From positions 93,698,646-93,762,645 of the forward strand of contig JARCOQ010000003.1 of the NCBI GenBank assembly GCA_029207755.1: DNA of 64,000 bases, in the 5' to 3' direction. The notes beneath the pieces were generated by a model that made no database searches, was not told the origin of the DNA, and saw only the letters and a program-made list of their open reading frames with translations. This document shows, piece by piece, positions 53,584 to 64,000 of the stretch. The stretch is from Chamaea fasciata. Taxonomy: Eukaryota > Chordata > Aves > Passeriformes > Sylviidae. The position numbers were made by a program, and so were the translations under genes. Numbering within the stretch: the stretch's first letter is position 1; the number at the start of each line of letters is the position of its first letter.

Positions 53584-54540
53584 AGCTCTCTAGGCCTGGG
53601 TATCCAGACTGATTTTTACGCAGTGAACAGTGCACCATCCAAGTCATAGGCTCCATTTTCTCCAAGAGAATGCTGTGGGAATGGTGTCAAAGTCTTTTTT
53701 ATTTTTCCAGGTAGACAATACCTGTGAAGGAGATCAAATTGGTCAAGCAGGATGTGCCTTTCATAAACTCATGCTGGCTGGGCTCTGGTTGTCCTAGACT
53801 CAGATTTGCTACCTTCCAGTCACCTGAGACTCTCTGCTTAGGCAGGGCTGCAAATAATTGATGGAGAGGGGCTTGTTGAGCACTTCCAACATCTCCCTCA
53901 GTACTCTTGGGTGAATCCCATCCAGCCCCATAGACTTAAGAGTGGGGAAGTTGTATAGCAGGTTCACCAACCATTCCCCTTTGGATTATGAGGGCTTCAT
54001 TCCTTTCTCTGTACCTGTAATTCAGTTCCAGAGCCTGGAACCTGGGGAACAACTGGTCTTAGTGTTCAAGACTGAGGTAAAGAAGGGCTTAAGTACTTCA
54101 GCCTTTTCCTCATCCTTTGTCATAGCATTCCATTAGAGGTGGAGATTCTCCTTTACCCCCTTTTTGTTGCTGATGTATTTATAGAAACATTTTTATTGTC
54201 TGTATTATTTTATTGTTATTACATCAATAGTCAGACTAACTTCCAGTTGGGCTTTGGCCGTTCTTATTTCCTCCCTTCTTAACCTCATGAGTCCTTATAG
54301 TATTCCTGAGTTTTCTGCCCCTTCTTCCAAAAGTCATAAACTTTCCAGTTTTTCCTCGGTTCCAAGAAAGGTTATCTATTCATCCAGGCCAATCTTCTTC
54401 CCCATCAGCTCATCTTACAACACATGGGAGAAGCCTGACACCCTAAATTTTCTAGGCAGTTGTATTTCTAACTCATTTTTTTAAAGGACACTTGTAAATT
54501 TATTCCAGTCCAGCCATAACTGTAGCCTGACCATATCTAG

Positions 54541-55933
54541 GATCTGTGGAGCTGTGATTAGTACAGTACTGTTCTTAAGCTAATAACCTAAAGTAATAAC
54601 TTTGGGCCAGAGCTGATTTCTGTTCTCAAACAGCAAGTGTAACTCTTTCCTATTTTTCTGAATAATGTTACAGTGAAAAAATAGAATTTCCAAATTCAGG
54701 AGGTGGCTAGCACAGGCAGTCATAGACTATTTATACTTACTCAAAATGTAAAAATCACTATTTACACATAGAGTTTACATATTTTACAGCAAATAGATGG
54801 AAGAAATTTGAGAGTCTACTTGTATCTGATCTATTCATTCAATCATATTATCTTTCCATATGAAATGTTAAAACTTCAATTTATCATACATTATCATGGA
54901 GCATTTGCATTTCATGACTCAAGAAGTAAAGACATAATACACATCAAGATATGGTGATACATGACTCTCAGAAATATCAAGCTATCAAATTTTCAAGACC
55001 AGAAAACAATAAAAATTAAAAATGTGCTAAATAAAATTCAGACTGTATATGTCATGTTGAGACATTTGTGAAACACCCCCATGAAACTCTGGAAGAAGGC
55101 TCTGGGTAAATGAGGAGTCTCAAACAGAGGTTCCACAAAATCACACCAAAAAAGAAAAAAAGAGAAAAACCCCCCTATTTCCTGAAAAATGAACTTCAAG
55201 ATAATATATCTGCTCAGTTTCACTGCCATTCCTTTCTAAATCTGCTTTCATGAGAAAGGCAAGAAATCGTGTGAAATTCAACTGTTGCACTTTATGCCAC
55301 TAATCATGTCAAATACTATGAGATGTCTTTCAGAAGCTGCTTCTTCATGTCAAATTCTTTCAGTTTATCTCATTCTTTCACTTCTAAAAATGCTTCTCCT
55401 TTCCCACTTTCCCCGATTTTTTGTGACTTCATTTTTTTCTTGAAAATTATAGAAATATAAGCTGTTGAACCAGAAGGCTTCTCTAGACAAAAGATTGTTT
55501 TCTCTCCTTTTCAACACAGCGTCAGTTTCTCTTCCTCTAAATCACATGAAATTGCTTTCATTTTCATATTTGTGCTCAGCTTGATCTGGTCTTTCATATA
55601 TCATTTATTATGTTCTGCTAACCAAGAAAGAGTACTTTTTCATATTCTTCTCCTGCCTTTTTTTTTTCCTTTTATCAGATAAAACAAAGCAATCTTTCAA
55701 ACCTTTGATGCCCTGCCTGGTTTCAGAAAGACTAAATAACTGTGTTTATACATTGACATATAAAGTACCAAGTCGAGCATTATATGACAAAGCTGACTCT
55801 GTGATTTATTAAATATTAGGACAGTTCTGGTTGTACTAAGCCAGCTGAGTCTTCTAAGGAATGTAGTTATGCAAAAGCTAAGGAGGAGGGGAAGAAAATA
55901 CCAATCAAAAAAAGCAGCATCTACTTAAGTAGC
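54541..55933. other. Intergenic or intronic, no gene seen
   Basis: AT-rich unique sequence, with no frame above 63 codons and no recognised repeat. Confidence 0.6.
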
Positions 55934-56444
55934 TGTGGCTTGCTCCAAACCAGCAACTGCAGGCCATGCTGCCACTTGGTCACAGCCCCTCACCCTGGTG
56001 GGTGGAGAATCAGAAGGTGGTAAAACCTGTAGACTGAGATAAGATCACTTTAATTACTGAAATAATGAAAGGGAGAGGGATAGGAATAAAATCCCAGAAA
56101 GACAAGTGATGTAATATGCAGTTGCACCTGCTGACCAATGCAGTGATTGGTCCCGCCCATACAATTCCCCCCAGTTTATACACTGAGCATGGCATTGTGT
56201 GACCTGGAATATCTCTTTGGTCAGTTTGGGTCACCTACCCTGGCCATGCTCCCTCCCAGCTTTTTGTGCACTTGCTCACTGGCAGAGTATGGGAAACTGA
56301 AAATTCCTTGATTTAGGGTAAACACTATTAACAACTACTAAAAATTGGAGTGTTATCAATGTAATTCTCAAAATAAATGCAAAACACAGCACTGTACCAG
56401 ATACTAAGAAAAAATTTAACTCTATCCTAGTTGAAACCAGGATA
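55934..56444 (-). mobile_element. ERVL-type LTR, minus strand
   Basis: On the minus strand the element starts TATCCTGGTTTCAACTAGG at 56,444 (family start TGTCCTGGTTTC) and continues atagagttaaatttttt, then gctgggagggagcatgg, gaccaaagagatattcc, and a TATA-like box (gtgtataaactgggggg, about 56,165-56,184). The U5 side reads attaaagtgatcttatctca (about 56,036-56,055), then the ccagcaactgcaggcc segment (complement), ending near the decayed CA at 55,934. It belongs to the same superfamily as the LTR at 32,689 but to a different subgroup. The flanks gtagc (55,929-55,933) and gtatc (56,445-56,449) match at 4 of 5 bases, which would suit a solo LTR, yet the sequence beyond 56,445 looks like ERVL internal DNA. 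Confidence 0.8.
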
Positions 56445-57140
56445 GTATCCACCTTTATTCCATATAATTTATGCCATTACCATGTTCTACACTTCCCAGT
56501 ACATCCCAGTAACCATCATCACTCTTCCAGTGATGGAAGAGTGATATATATATATACATATATATATATATATCACTCTTGATATATATATATATATTTA
56601 TACACACACATATTTCACTTAGTTAATGGACCATACCTAAAAAAGTCCATTGAGTTCATTTAGTCCATGCCTTTGCACTTCATCTGTAGTTACATCTTTT
56701 CATCAGGGTAGGGGAAATAGAGTATAGTGTTGAATTGTTGCGTACTGGACCCAGCCAGTTGTTTCTCTTCTCCACTTGTTTGGAGGCAGGGCTCCTCTAC
56801 TACTGCTAGTAGGATTCTCCACTTTTTCTAAAAGTGTACTAGAATCTGTTTCCATTGGAACAGGAATGTAAAGCTCTAGGAGTTACCAGTGCACAGCGTA
56901 CCCTAATGCCATCAGACTAAAGCCAAACCCATTTATATTTCTGGAGTGACAGGAGCTAACTGTATTGGAGGCTGAAATAAGCCTGCCAAGAACAAGTGGC
57001 AAAGCATGCCATGTGACTGGCCTGGAGATGTGGTGCATCCATGATGAGGTGTGGTTCCTGTCTCATTCACTAACATTGGCCAGTCTCTGAAGTGGTAATT
57101 TAGGAAAGTTGTCAATGTTTTCAGTGACAAAACAGTTCTA
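56445..57140 (-). mobile_element. Probable ERVL internal remnant upstream of the 3' LTR
   Basis: Directly before the LTR start on the minus strand lies ggaataaaggtggatac, a purine-rich string of the kind that primes plus-strand synthesis at a 3' LTR. Farther out (about 56,900 to 56,720, minus) one frame stays open for roughly 59 codons and neighbouring frames are open in pieces, suggesting decayed coding sequence. I cannot name the protein and see no intact retroviral gene, and stops interrupt all frames. A palindromic TA microsatellite has grown inside it. The outer boundary is uncertain and could lie beyond 57,300. Confidence 0.4.
56520..56597. repeat. TA microsatellite with nested inverted repeats
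   Basis: Two hairpins share an arm. Cactcttcca (56,520-56,529) pairs with tggaagagtg (56,534-56,543), and aagagtgata (56,537-56,546) pairs with tatcactctt (56,571-56,580) across a TA-rich core. A second TA run follows to 56,597. The whole is able to form a cruciform. Confidence 0.85.
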
Positions 57141-58374
57141 TCAGAAATGCCTGCAAGACACCCTTTAATTTAATAGAGGTAAGAATTGCATTGAATTCAG
57201 AACGAAAAGACTGTGAAACAGGAGAAGGAATTTTATGGGGAAAAATTTGTGATAAGGTAATTAAAATCTCTATGCACAAGGGAATGAAGTAAAGGCTGAA
57301 TTGGCTTTTGCCCACAGGCATTTACAGATTTGATTGCTTCACTTGGTTGGTTTAGCATTCTTTCAACAGAGTTTTGTGCTTTCAACATTGTTCATGTGGA
57401 ATATAACCAGAGGAGAAAAGTTATTTCATGTTATAACTCACTGGAGACAGTGGAATTATCCCAGTACAGAATATGGTTCACCATCCAAAGTATTTGTTTT
57501 TTTAGATTTTAAATATTCAACTATTAGATGAGATAACAACTATTTATTCATAACCTAAATCCTAGGTATGATGCTTCCAAAGGTTATGGTAAAATACATG
57601 AATGTACAGTTAAAACAGAGTTAACAAGTCAATTACCATCTCTAAATCCAGGATACATATCTGAGCTACAAGGTAATTCTGGACTCTGGTATGCAAGTAG
57701 GCAAGCAGCCAAATTGTTCTGCGTCTCTTTCACTTTGACCAACTTTGGCTTTGAGAAACTTTTCTAATGAAACTGCTTTGTTCTCTGGAAAAGACTCAGT
57801 TTTGAAAAATCAGCATTTTCAAATGGAAGAAAAAAAATTATCAGAAAATTTTAAATATAACTGTAGTTGAAGCCAAATCTAGTCTGCATGTGCAATTTCT
57901 AAATGACAAAGACCTCCCTTCAAATTTTTCCATGTATTATATGTTCTGGAGTTTACTTCAACAAAATCTGTAACAATAGGAAGGTTGCATCAATTTACTT
58001 TTTTAAAAAAAACAGCTTTGATATGGAATTAGATCTGCCTCCAAAATTAAATAGTTGAACTTTGTGGAAACAATGTTTTCCCATCTGGATATGTTATGAA
58101 TATGAACCTCAATGCAACATTAACATTTATATCATAAGGGCCATAAAAAAACCCTTCAAACCCCCTCAAGTTCACAATCTCACAGCTCTGGAGATCACCC
58201 ACAAATAAAATGAAATTAAATTAAATTAATGAAAATAAAATAAATCATGCAAAATAGAAAACTCAAAATCCCCTCCAGTAATGCATGTTTCTAATTTCGA
58301 TCTTAACTTCCTTTGTAGCATTGCTTGGTCAGATTATTTTATGGCATGCCTGTCAGGAAATTTGGATATGCTAT

Positions 58375-58424
58375 TAAAAACAAAACCAAAAACAACCAAA
58401 CAAAAAAAACACACCAAAACCCCA
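58375..58424 (+). repeat. A/C-rich low-complexity tract
   Basis: A-rich with repeated aacc, ccaaa and aaac units. Confidence 0.85.
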
Positions 58425-59350
58425 AGAGAAGCAGTCCAAGAAACTTCTGATTCTTGTCTTGTTGTTCTACTTTGCATTTATCCTGAGCCAATCGAATATT
58501 GTGAGAGGATGTGTTATAAAAATTATGAGACACATAATTTTTAATACTGTTTCTTTAAAAAGTAAGATGCAATTATTTTCAGGCACTTATTATCAATGAG
58601 AAATGAGATCTGTTTTTTGTATCCTACAAATTTTTGCAGTGATTTAGTTGTTAGAAGAACTATTTCACTGACATAAAGTAGAGAGGATAATATCTATCCT
58701 TCATATTTCTTAGTTTGTCTTACTGCAACTGAATGTGACACACAGTGTAAAAAAGTCTAATTATGAGAGAAAACTGAAGTCAGCAGCCTCAGGCAAGACA
58801 GTTTCTTAGAACCAGCTTTATAATCTCAGTAAAAATATCATTAAACTTAAATTACTTCGGATTTTTTACTTTTTTCCTTCTTTTCTGAAACAGCACTACA
58901 AAATATGGTTTCAAAGTCCACCTGTATTCTTCACAGAAAAAATTATAGTTTTCTAATTCTTGAACAGATTTTAAATAAATTCAAGCAGCATTTCACCCAA
59001 AATTTTTGCATAGCACCAAGAATTTGCTAACATCGAGAATTTTTTGAATGTGATTGAAGGTGTCCTTGTCACCCTATGTTCCTTCAGTAGGTTCATCTCT
59101 GTACTAAGACAGACTGTATAGGTTCTAAGCATTAAAGCAGTAAAAGTGAAGCATTGTTTGCTCCTGTTCCTAGTGGTCCCAAAGACATGAAGTGTCTGCC
59201 CTCACATTTCAGTTGCCGTTCTACTGCTCCTCTTCCCTGTGAGATCTTGGCCTTTTCATCTTCTCCTTTTACATTATATATATAAAATATACTTCTTTTC
59301 TCATCAAAGAGATGTTGGACTTTGACAATGCATCATTTCTCCTCTTCCAG

Positions 59351-59413
59351 CCTTTTCTCTGCGGGCAGCCATCCTGAGGGAGCAGCAGGATGTTATGGCA
59401 ATGTGAGTGGCAG
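59351..59413 (+). other. Candidate 63-nt internal exon (speculative)
   Basis: A strong acceptor-like site (catttctcctcttccag ending at 59,350) is followed 63 bases later by CAG/GTGAGT (donor at 59,414), which equals the vertebrate donor consensus. A second possible donor (gtgagt) starts at 59,403. One of three frames is open across all 63 bases. No neighbouring exon was found and the encoded 20-odd residues match nothing I recognise, so it may be a chance pair, an exon of a long non-coding RNA, or a cryptic exon. Confidence 0.15.
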
Positions 59414-61457
59414 GTGAGTTAAACCAGTGGAACAATGGCTTCAATGGCCAGTGCTGTGTGCTTCGCCAGAAATTTATTCCAAGTTCTGTGTCAGCTCTCT
59501 TTTGTCCCTAGATTTAACTACAGAATATGCTTGTGCCCTAATTCTCTTCATTATAAGGTTTCCTGATTTTTAACAGTGTCTTCAGTATTGCACATATACC
59601 TTTGGGTGGAAGAGACTCCATCATCTTGTTGCTGTTATTTTATTGTTGAAGGAGACTTACACCCCTCTTCTGCCTAAGGGCCAGCTGAATGAGTTTGAGT
59701 TGCCAGATAAATCTCAGATTCTAACCTACAAGGACGAGGTGTCTGCAATAAAGCACCACTGCTGCTGATTATATACAGAGGTATGTAAATGGATCTTTGC
59801 ATCTGGGTTGATGCACATTCTACATCTGATGTGCTGTCTCCTCAGAGAAGAGAAGAAATAATCAGGCATCGCAAAACAGAGTCCTCAGCCCCTCTGATTA
59901 CATGCCAAGGGATTCACTTCATTTAACTAATTATTTTATTACCGTTTTCTTTAGGCATAAGGTATGAAAAATTCATATCAAAACCTTGAAAATATAGAGA
60001 GATTGTGCAAATATTCTGCCAAACTTTATCCCTGATCCATGAGACTTGAGTCTCAAATTAAAAAAAAAAAAAAAGAAAAAAGGGGAAAATATCATCCTTC
60101 ATATTTGCTTTAAATCTTCTCTCTAATAAAATTGTACCATGTTGGCCCAAGGTAAAACTGTATGGTCAGTAACAAAAAATCCTTCAAAAAGCTGATATCA
60201 CATCAATCTCCATTACTATCATTAATATATATTAAATCAAATCTTAGCTGTGAGGGAAGTTTTCACAATGATACCTGATAATTTGATGCATAGTACTTAA
60301 TGTAGGCACTAGAATTTGAAATAGCTTTAAAAAATAAAATTTAAATTTTGCATTACATTCACCAATGGCCATACTGAAAGAGTTCTCAGAGTCTCAAGTA
60401 AAAAACACTTTCTGTACAAAGACATAGTCAAAGTTGGCTTTTCTGTATTTTAGCTGCACGTTAAAATTCTCTTTTGTAATACAATGTACAAAGGCAACAA
60501 TTAGAGATGCAGAGAAGCCAAAGCAAGGAGTTCAGAAACATTGGCCTACTCTCAACTCTACTACTGCTCTGCTGAGTAAGTTCAGGAAATTTCCCTAATA
60601 ACCATGTCTGCATATAGCCTATGAAAAATTAGCTATTTAGTATATATTGTTTGTTTAGTCTCCTTCTATAACTAACAGAGAAAAACACATTTCCAGGGGG
60701 TGATTTATGTCACCTGAAGACAGGTATGAAAACAGACTAATCCTAGTGCAGAACTCTGGAAAACTTGTGGAACAAGTACTTATAGCATATTTATAAGTAA
60801 GTGGAGGACAAAAAAGGGAGCTATTAATTCAAGGTTTTTTTTTTAATGACTTTCTGTATTTGGCTTTGCACTGAGTGTGTTTATTCTGGCCTATCTGAGC
60901 AGAGCCCAGGGTAACTAGAGACAGGTACCTGGAGCAGCAGGCTCCTACATTTCTGCTGTGACAGAAAAACACTGCTTTTTGGTAGCTGTGGCTTGTAGAC
61001 AAGTAGGAATATTTATTTCACTAATTCTATTAAATTATCTTGATCTTGTGGGGAACGGACAAGGTATTAAGAGGTTAAGAAGGGAAAACAGAGCTTAAAG
61101 CTTTAAAGGGAAGGGGTAGGGAACAGAGGCTGACTAGTCATAAAGCTGTAGAAATTAGAAATTCTGGGGGAAGGAAAAAATTTAAACCAATATATAAGCA
61201 ATTGGAAGAACACAAACGAGTGGCAGGGCACATTTTGTCTGTCTAGAATAGAATGATTTCTTTTTGTGTTAGAGGAGAAAATCTTATCTATAAGGATGAG
61301 CCTTAGGTGTCTCTTAATTGACTTTCCTATGTCTTTTGACACTGGCCCACATGACAAAGGCAGCAATGTCACAGGTGCAAGCATTCTGGATGAAATGACT
61401 TTTAATTGAACTGATGGAAAGTCAAAAACTTTTATCCTAACCAGTCATTCACAGCTG

Positions 61458-61735
61458 AAATCCCAGAACCATCAAAGCCAGAAGAGAGCTTCAAGATCAT
61501 CCAGTTCAACCATCAATCCAGTACCACCATAATCACTCTAGACCATATCTCTAAGTGCCACATCCAGGCATCTCTTAACCTCCCAGAAACACTGACTCCA
61601 CAACCTCCCTGGGAAACTTATTCCAATTTCTGACCACTTTCATAGATATTTTTTTCCCACTATTTAATCTGAACCTCCCCTGGCACAAGTTAAGGCCATT
61701 TTCTTATGTTATGTTAAATGGGGTGTCCCCACTTA
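61458..61735 (-). mobile_element. CR1 LINE 3' UTR fragment, minus strand
   Basis: On the plus strand the segment reads as the reverse complement of a CR1 3' end: ccagaaccatcaaagccaga, agatcatccagttcaaccat, cccagaaacactgactccac, ccctgggaaacttattccaa, atttaatctgaacctcccct and ggcacaagttaaggccattt, in the family's order. The coding part is absent, as is usual for short 5'-truncated copies. It resembles the 3' UTR of the minus-strand CR1 at 52,222 and shows what the uninterrupted sequence around that element's nested LTR looks like. Confidence 0.88.
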
Positions 61736-61884
61736 ATACTGATGAATAAGTAATGGAAATTTGGGGGTTTTTTGATTAGATGGGATTGCCTGACTGACTG
61801 GGTATGTCACTGGGACAGCATGAGGGCAGGCTTGCAACTATCTAGTAAAACTAAACAAGTTTCTTAAAGAAAAAATAAAATAGG

Positions 61885-62480
61885 ATTGGATTTAATAAGG
61901 ACAAGTACAAGATACTGAACTCAGTAAGGAAAAATTAATTGATAGATACCAGCTGGAGGACAAATTTTCATGTGTCTGTTTTACACAAAAGTGTCCACTG
62001 TTACAGTTTAGCACACTTTAGATAGACAATATCATGCTATTTGTGGAAAGAAATAAGGATCATAGTGGAACATATAAGCAAGGGCAGAAACTGCAAGACA
62101 TGAAAAGTTGTTCACTTTTCACATGCGGTAGAGGTTAGGGCCTCAGCTGTCTGAAGATTTGACAGGAGAGAGTGTACAGAGGAGACACTGATCAGAACTC
62201 TGGAATATATGACCTGTGAGAAAAGACTGAAAGAGTATTTGCTTTAAAGTCTAATAGATATAGAACCAACACAGTACAGTATCGGTCTTCAAATGTGGGA
62301 AAGGTTGTTGCCAAAGGGAAGGAATAATCCATTTCTATTTTCATATGAAAAAAAAAACCACCAAAAAAAAAACCAACCAAAAACAAAATAGAAGGAACTT
62401 ATTCTGAAACAGGGAAGACTTGTGTCCAATAGTAGGTGAAATTTCTAACAGCAACGATAGTGAAGCAGAGAGGCAGAATT
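61885..62480 (+). mobile_element. Ancient CR1-like LINE fragment, end of ORF2 and 3' UTR
   Basis: The string ataaggacaagtacaagata followed by aaggaaaaattaatt matches the old CR1 stretch coding for the N-KC-V-H-GR-N region near the end of ORF2. From 62,200 the order atatgacctgtgagaaaaga, then cggtcttcaaatgtgggaaa and ggttgttgccaaagg follows the CR1 3' UTR. Later gaaggaacttattctgaaac continues the pattern loosely. Divergence is high and a simple A-rich tract interrupts it at 62,347-62,393, so the boundaries are approximate. Confidence 0.6.
62347..62393 (+). repeat. A-rich tract with CCA/CCAACC units
   Basis: Two 10-A runs separated by ccacc and ccaacc, inside the old CR1 fragment. Confidence 0.85.
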
Positions 62481-64000
62481 GATGGTGATATTGTGGTCTT
62501 TCATTGGAAGCAATGAAAAACCAGTTAGATCAAACATCTGCTCAGCTTCACCAAACCTTCAAGAGAGGAGATAGACTGGCTGTTCTGTACGGTTCTTTTC
62601 TTGGCCTTTCTTTCTGAAAGCTTATGTTCTGTTTATTACAGGGATCTACTGGTAATATTGTGAATTAATATTAGATCAGTCTATGTCAGTCAATAAACAG
62701 TAGATGTATACATTTTCTACACTGTCAACATCAGAATAATCTTAATGAAATACAAATAGCTTAAAAAGAAAAGTTCAAAAGACTCCTTAATGCTCACATG
62801 AAGGAATATTTAGTGATACCTAATAGAATACATATTCACACAGTTCCTGTGCCAATTCAGGTTAGACCAAAGTGATAGAAATTAGTGGGAAAGGAAAATT
62901 GAATATTGCAACTAAGAGCAATAAAGAATTGTGGCAAGCAGGATGACAAATAATAAATGCTAAATTTAGTACTCACATTGTTAAAAAAAAAAAACAACCA
63001 TAAAATCTTCTTTCACAGACTGCTGTGTGATTTTTTTCTTGAAACTCCCCATTAAAGTCAAACGAATTGAAACTGGAAGCAGTGCTGGACAGAAACCTTA
63101 CTACCACCACAAAAACAATGGACAAATAAAAAGCTGCACATAGATGCTGTTTTGCATTTTTTCCCCATAAGTTTATATCTTTCCATACAATTGAAATTCA
63201 ATATATCCCTTGCTTATAGACAGGCTGTAGAAATAAAGCCCTGATTCGCTCTTTCATTGGTATTAAGTGATAGGCATCTACTAACACATTATGCTTCTAA
63301 ACACATCATTGTTGTTATTTTTATTCTGAAAGTTTCACTCTTCTCAATTAATGTAACTGCCTTATTAGAAATGTCTAGTCTGAGTGAAGCTTGGAAATGC
63401 TACAGGTAGTAGCCTTCACAAATGTCAAAAGAAAAGCACTCATTCAGTCCTTTGTTTTGTCCCTGAAACAAAAGAAGTGTGAACATCAGGAGGATAAATG
63501 CAGTAATAAGAACTTTGATAAAATGTGAGAGGTTTTTTTCCTTTTCTGCATGGGAGCTCTGCCTGGGTATTATTCTTTGGAACCCTTAATATGAAATATC
63601 TTAAAACACACAAGTCCAAAGGATGGTAGCAGAACTGATAGGAGCGGGGAGGATTTCAAGAAATCAGAAGAATATATTTCCCTCTTCCCTCAGAATTCTG
63701 GTGCAGCAGAGGGTGAGGCTATCCCCCAACACTGAATTCAGGAATGCAAAACCACAGAAAATACTAACTTAACACTTATTTACCTTTTATTTTCTTAAAT
63801 TTCATACGAGTAGTACAAAACTCAGGAGAATGAAAGACATGCTGCTGAGGACTATTTTCTGTAAATGCAACAATGCTACTTCCCTAATTGTCTCAGTTAA
63901 CACCAGTGAGCTACGAGTTCAAGCACTGCTCATAAAGTTTGTATTTCCAGTTAGCCATATTTCACCAGCGTCTTACTGCTTCTAGGAAAGCATATGAAAA
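62481..64000. other. Intergenic or intronic, no gene seen
   Basis: AT-rich unique sequence to the window end. No gene, RNA or repeat was recognised apart from short A-rich runs (for example near 62,983). Confidence 0.6.

Larger units (their letters stand above)
52222..54540 (-). mobile_element. CR1 LINE, 5'-truncated, minus strand, with nested LTR
   Basis: Read on the minus strand this runs from part of the ORF2 linker (about 54,540 to 53,900) through the reverse transcriptase (about 53,900 to 53,050) to the 3' UTR, which ends near 52,222 in the usual ggtcttttc-aac-at-gattct-like terminus (aaaagaccctgaataccatc on the plus strand). Segments such as tgagaaagatactaaacagg (53,490) and ccatccagccccatagactt (53,917) correspond closely to CR1 ORF2. 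Compared with what I recall of the family, a piece of the reverse transcriptase is missing near 53,800. Stop codons and frameshifts make it inactive. CR1 copies are usually truncated at the 5' side, as here. A 378-bp LTR-like insertion sits in the 3' UTR at 52,440-52,817. Confidence 0.88.
57141..61457. other. Intergenic or intronic, one possible exon
   Basis: AT-rich sequence with A-rich tracts (58,375-58,424 and an A15 run at 60,060-60,074). Frames of 60-93 codons lack domains. The only candidate exon is the splice-bounded segment at 59,351-59,413. Confidence 0.5.

Noticed and set aside
1..64000. CRISPR arrays, bacterial operons, rRNA genes or phage-like modules
   Set aside because: No regularly spaced repeats, no dense same-strand genes, and the repeat content (CR1, ERVL-type LTRs) is that of a bird genome.

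Overview
The window reads as vertebrate, almost certainly avian, non-coding DNA: an AT-rich intergenic stretch or one very large intron. There is no dense open reading frame content on either strand, no ribosome-binding or operon structure, and no run of exons that I can support. Bird origin is inferred from the repeats. Fragments of CR1 (chicken repeat 1) LINEs are the main interspersed repeat, and there are LTRs of avian ERVL type and one LTR that resembles a songbird ERV family. Together these favour a passerine, but this rests on family recognition from memory and not on a database search.

Layout. From 1 to about 21.9 kb there is essentially unique AT-rich sequence with simple repeats (a polypyrimidine tract at 1-168, an A/GA tract near 4.0 kb, an AAT microsatellite at 9.2 kb, a G17 run at 11.3 kb, a C17 run at 16.3 kb). 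From 21.9 to 25.8 kb two plus-strand CR1 pieces (middle and end of the reverse transcriptase, then 3' UTR) are separated by about 3 kb. A plus-strand ERVL-type solo LTR lies at 32.69-33.23 kb, and 33.2-41.5 kb is repeat-poor. An old CR1-like 3' end lies at 41.6-41.8 kb. The right-hand quarter is the accessory part: a 785-bp LTR with perfect target-site duplications (48.686-49.470 kb), a CR1 3' UTR piece carrying a 42-T run (50.7-50.9 kb), a 2.3-kb minus-strand CR1 with an LTR nested in it (52.2-54.5 kb), a minus-strand ERVL LTR with likely internal remnant (55.9-57.1 kb) containing a palindromic AT microsatellite, and two CR1 fragments in opposite orientation (61.5-62.5 kb).

No working gene set and no new biological system could be identified. 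The longest open frame (171 codons, 48,805-49,320) is inside an LTR and is not a gene. Two short splice-bounded open segments (51,692-51,809 and 59,351-59,413) and a repeat-poor AT-rich block (about 36.2-38.1 kb) deserve a check against RNA-seq and avian conservation tracks. Everything else is transposon relic, simple repeat, or sequence in which I see nothing.
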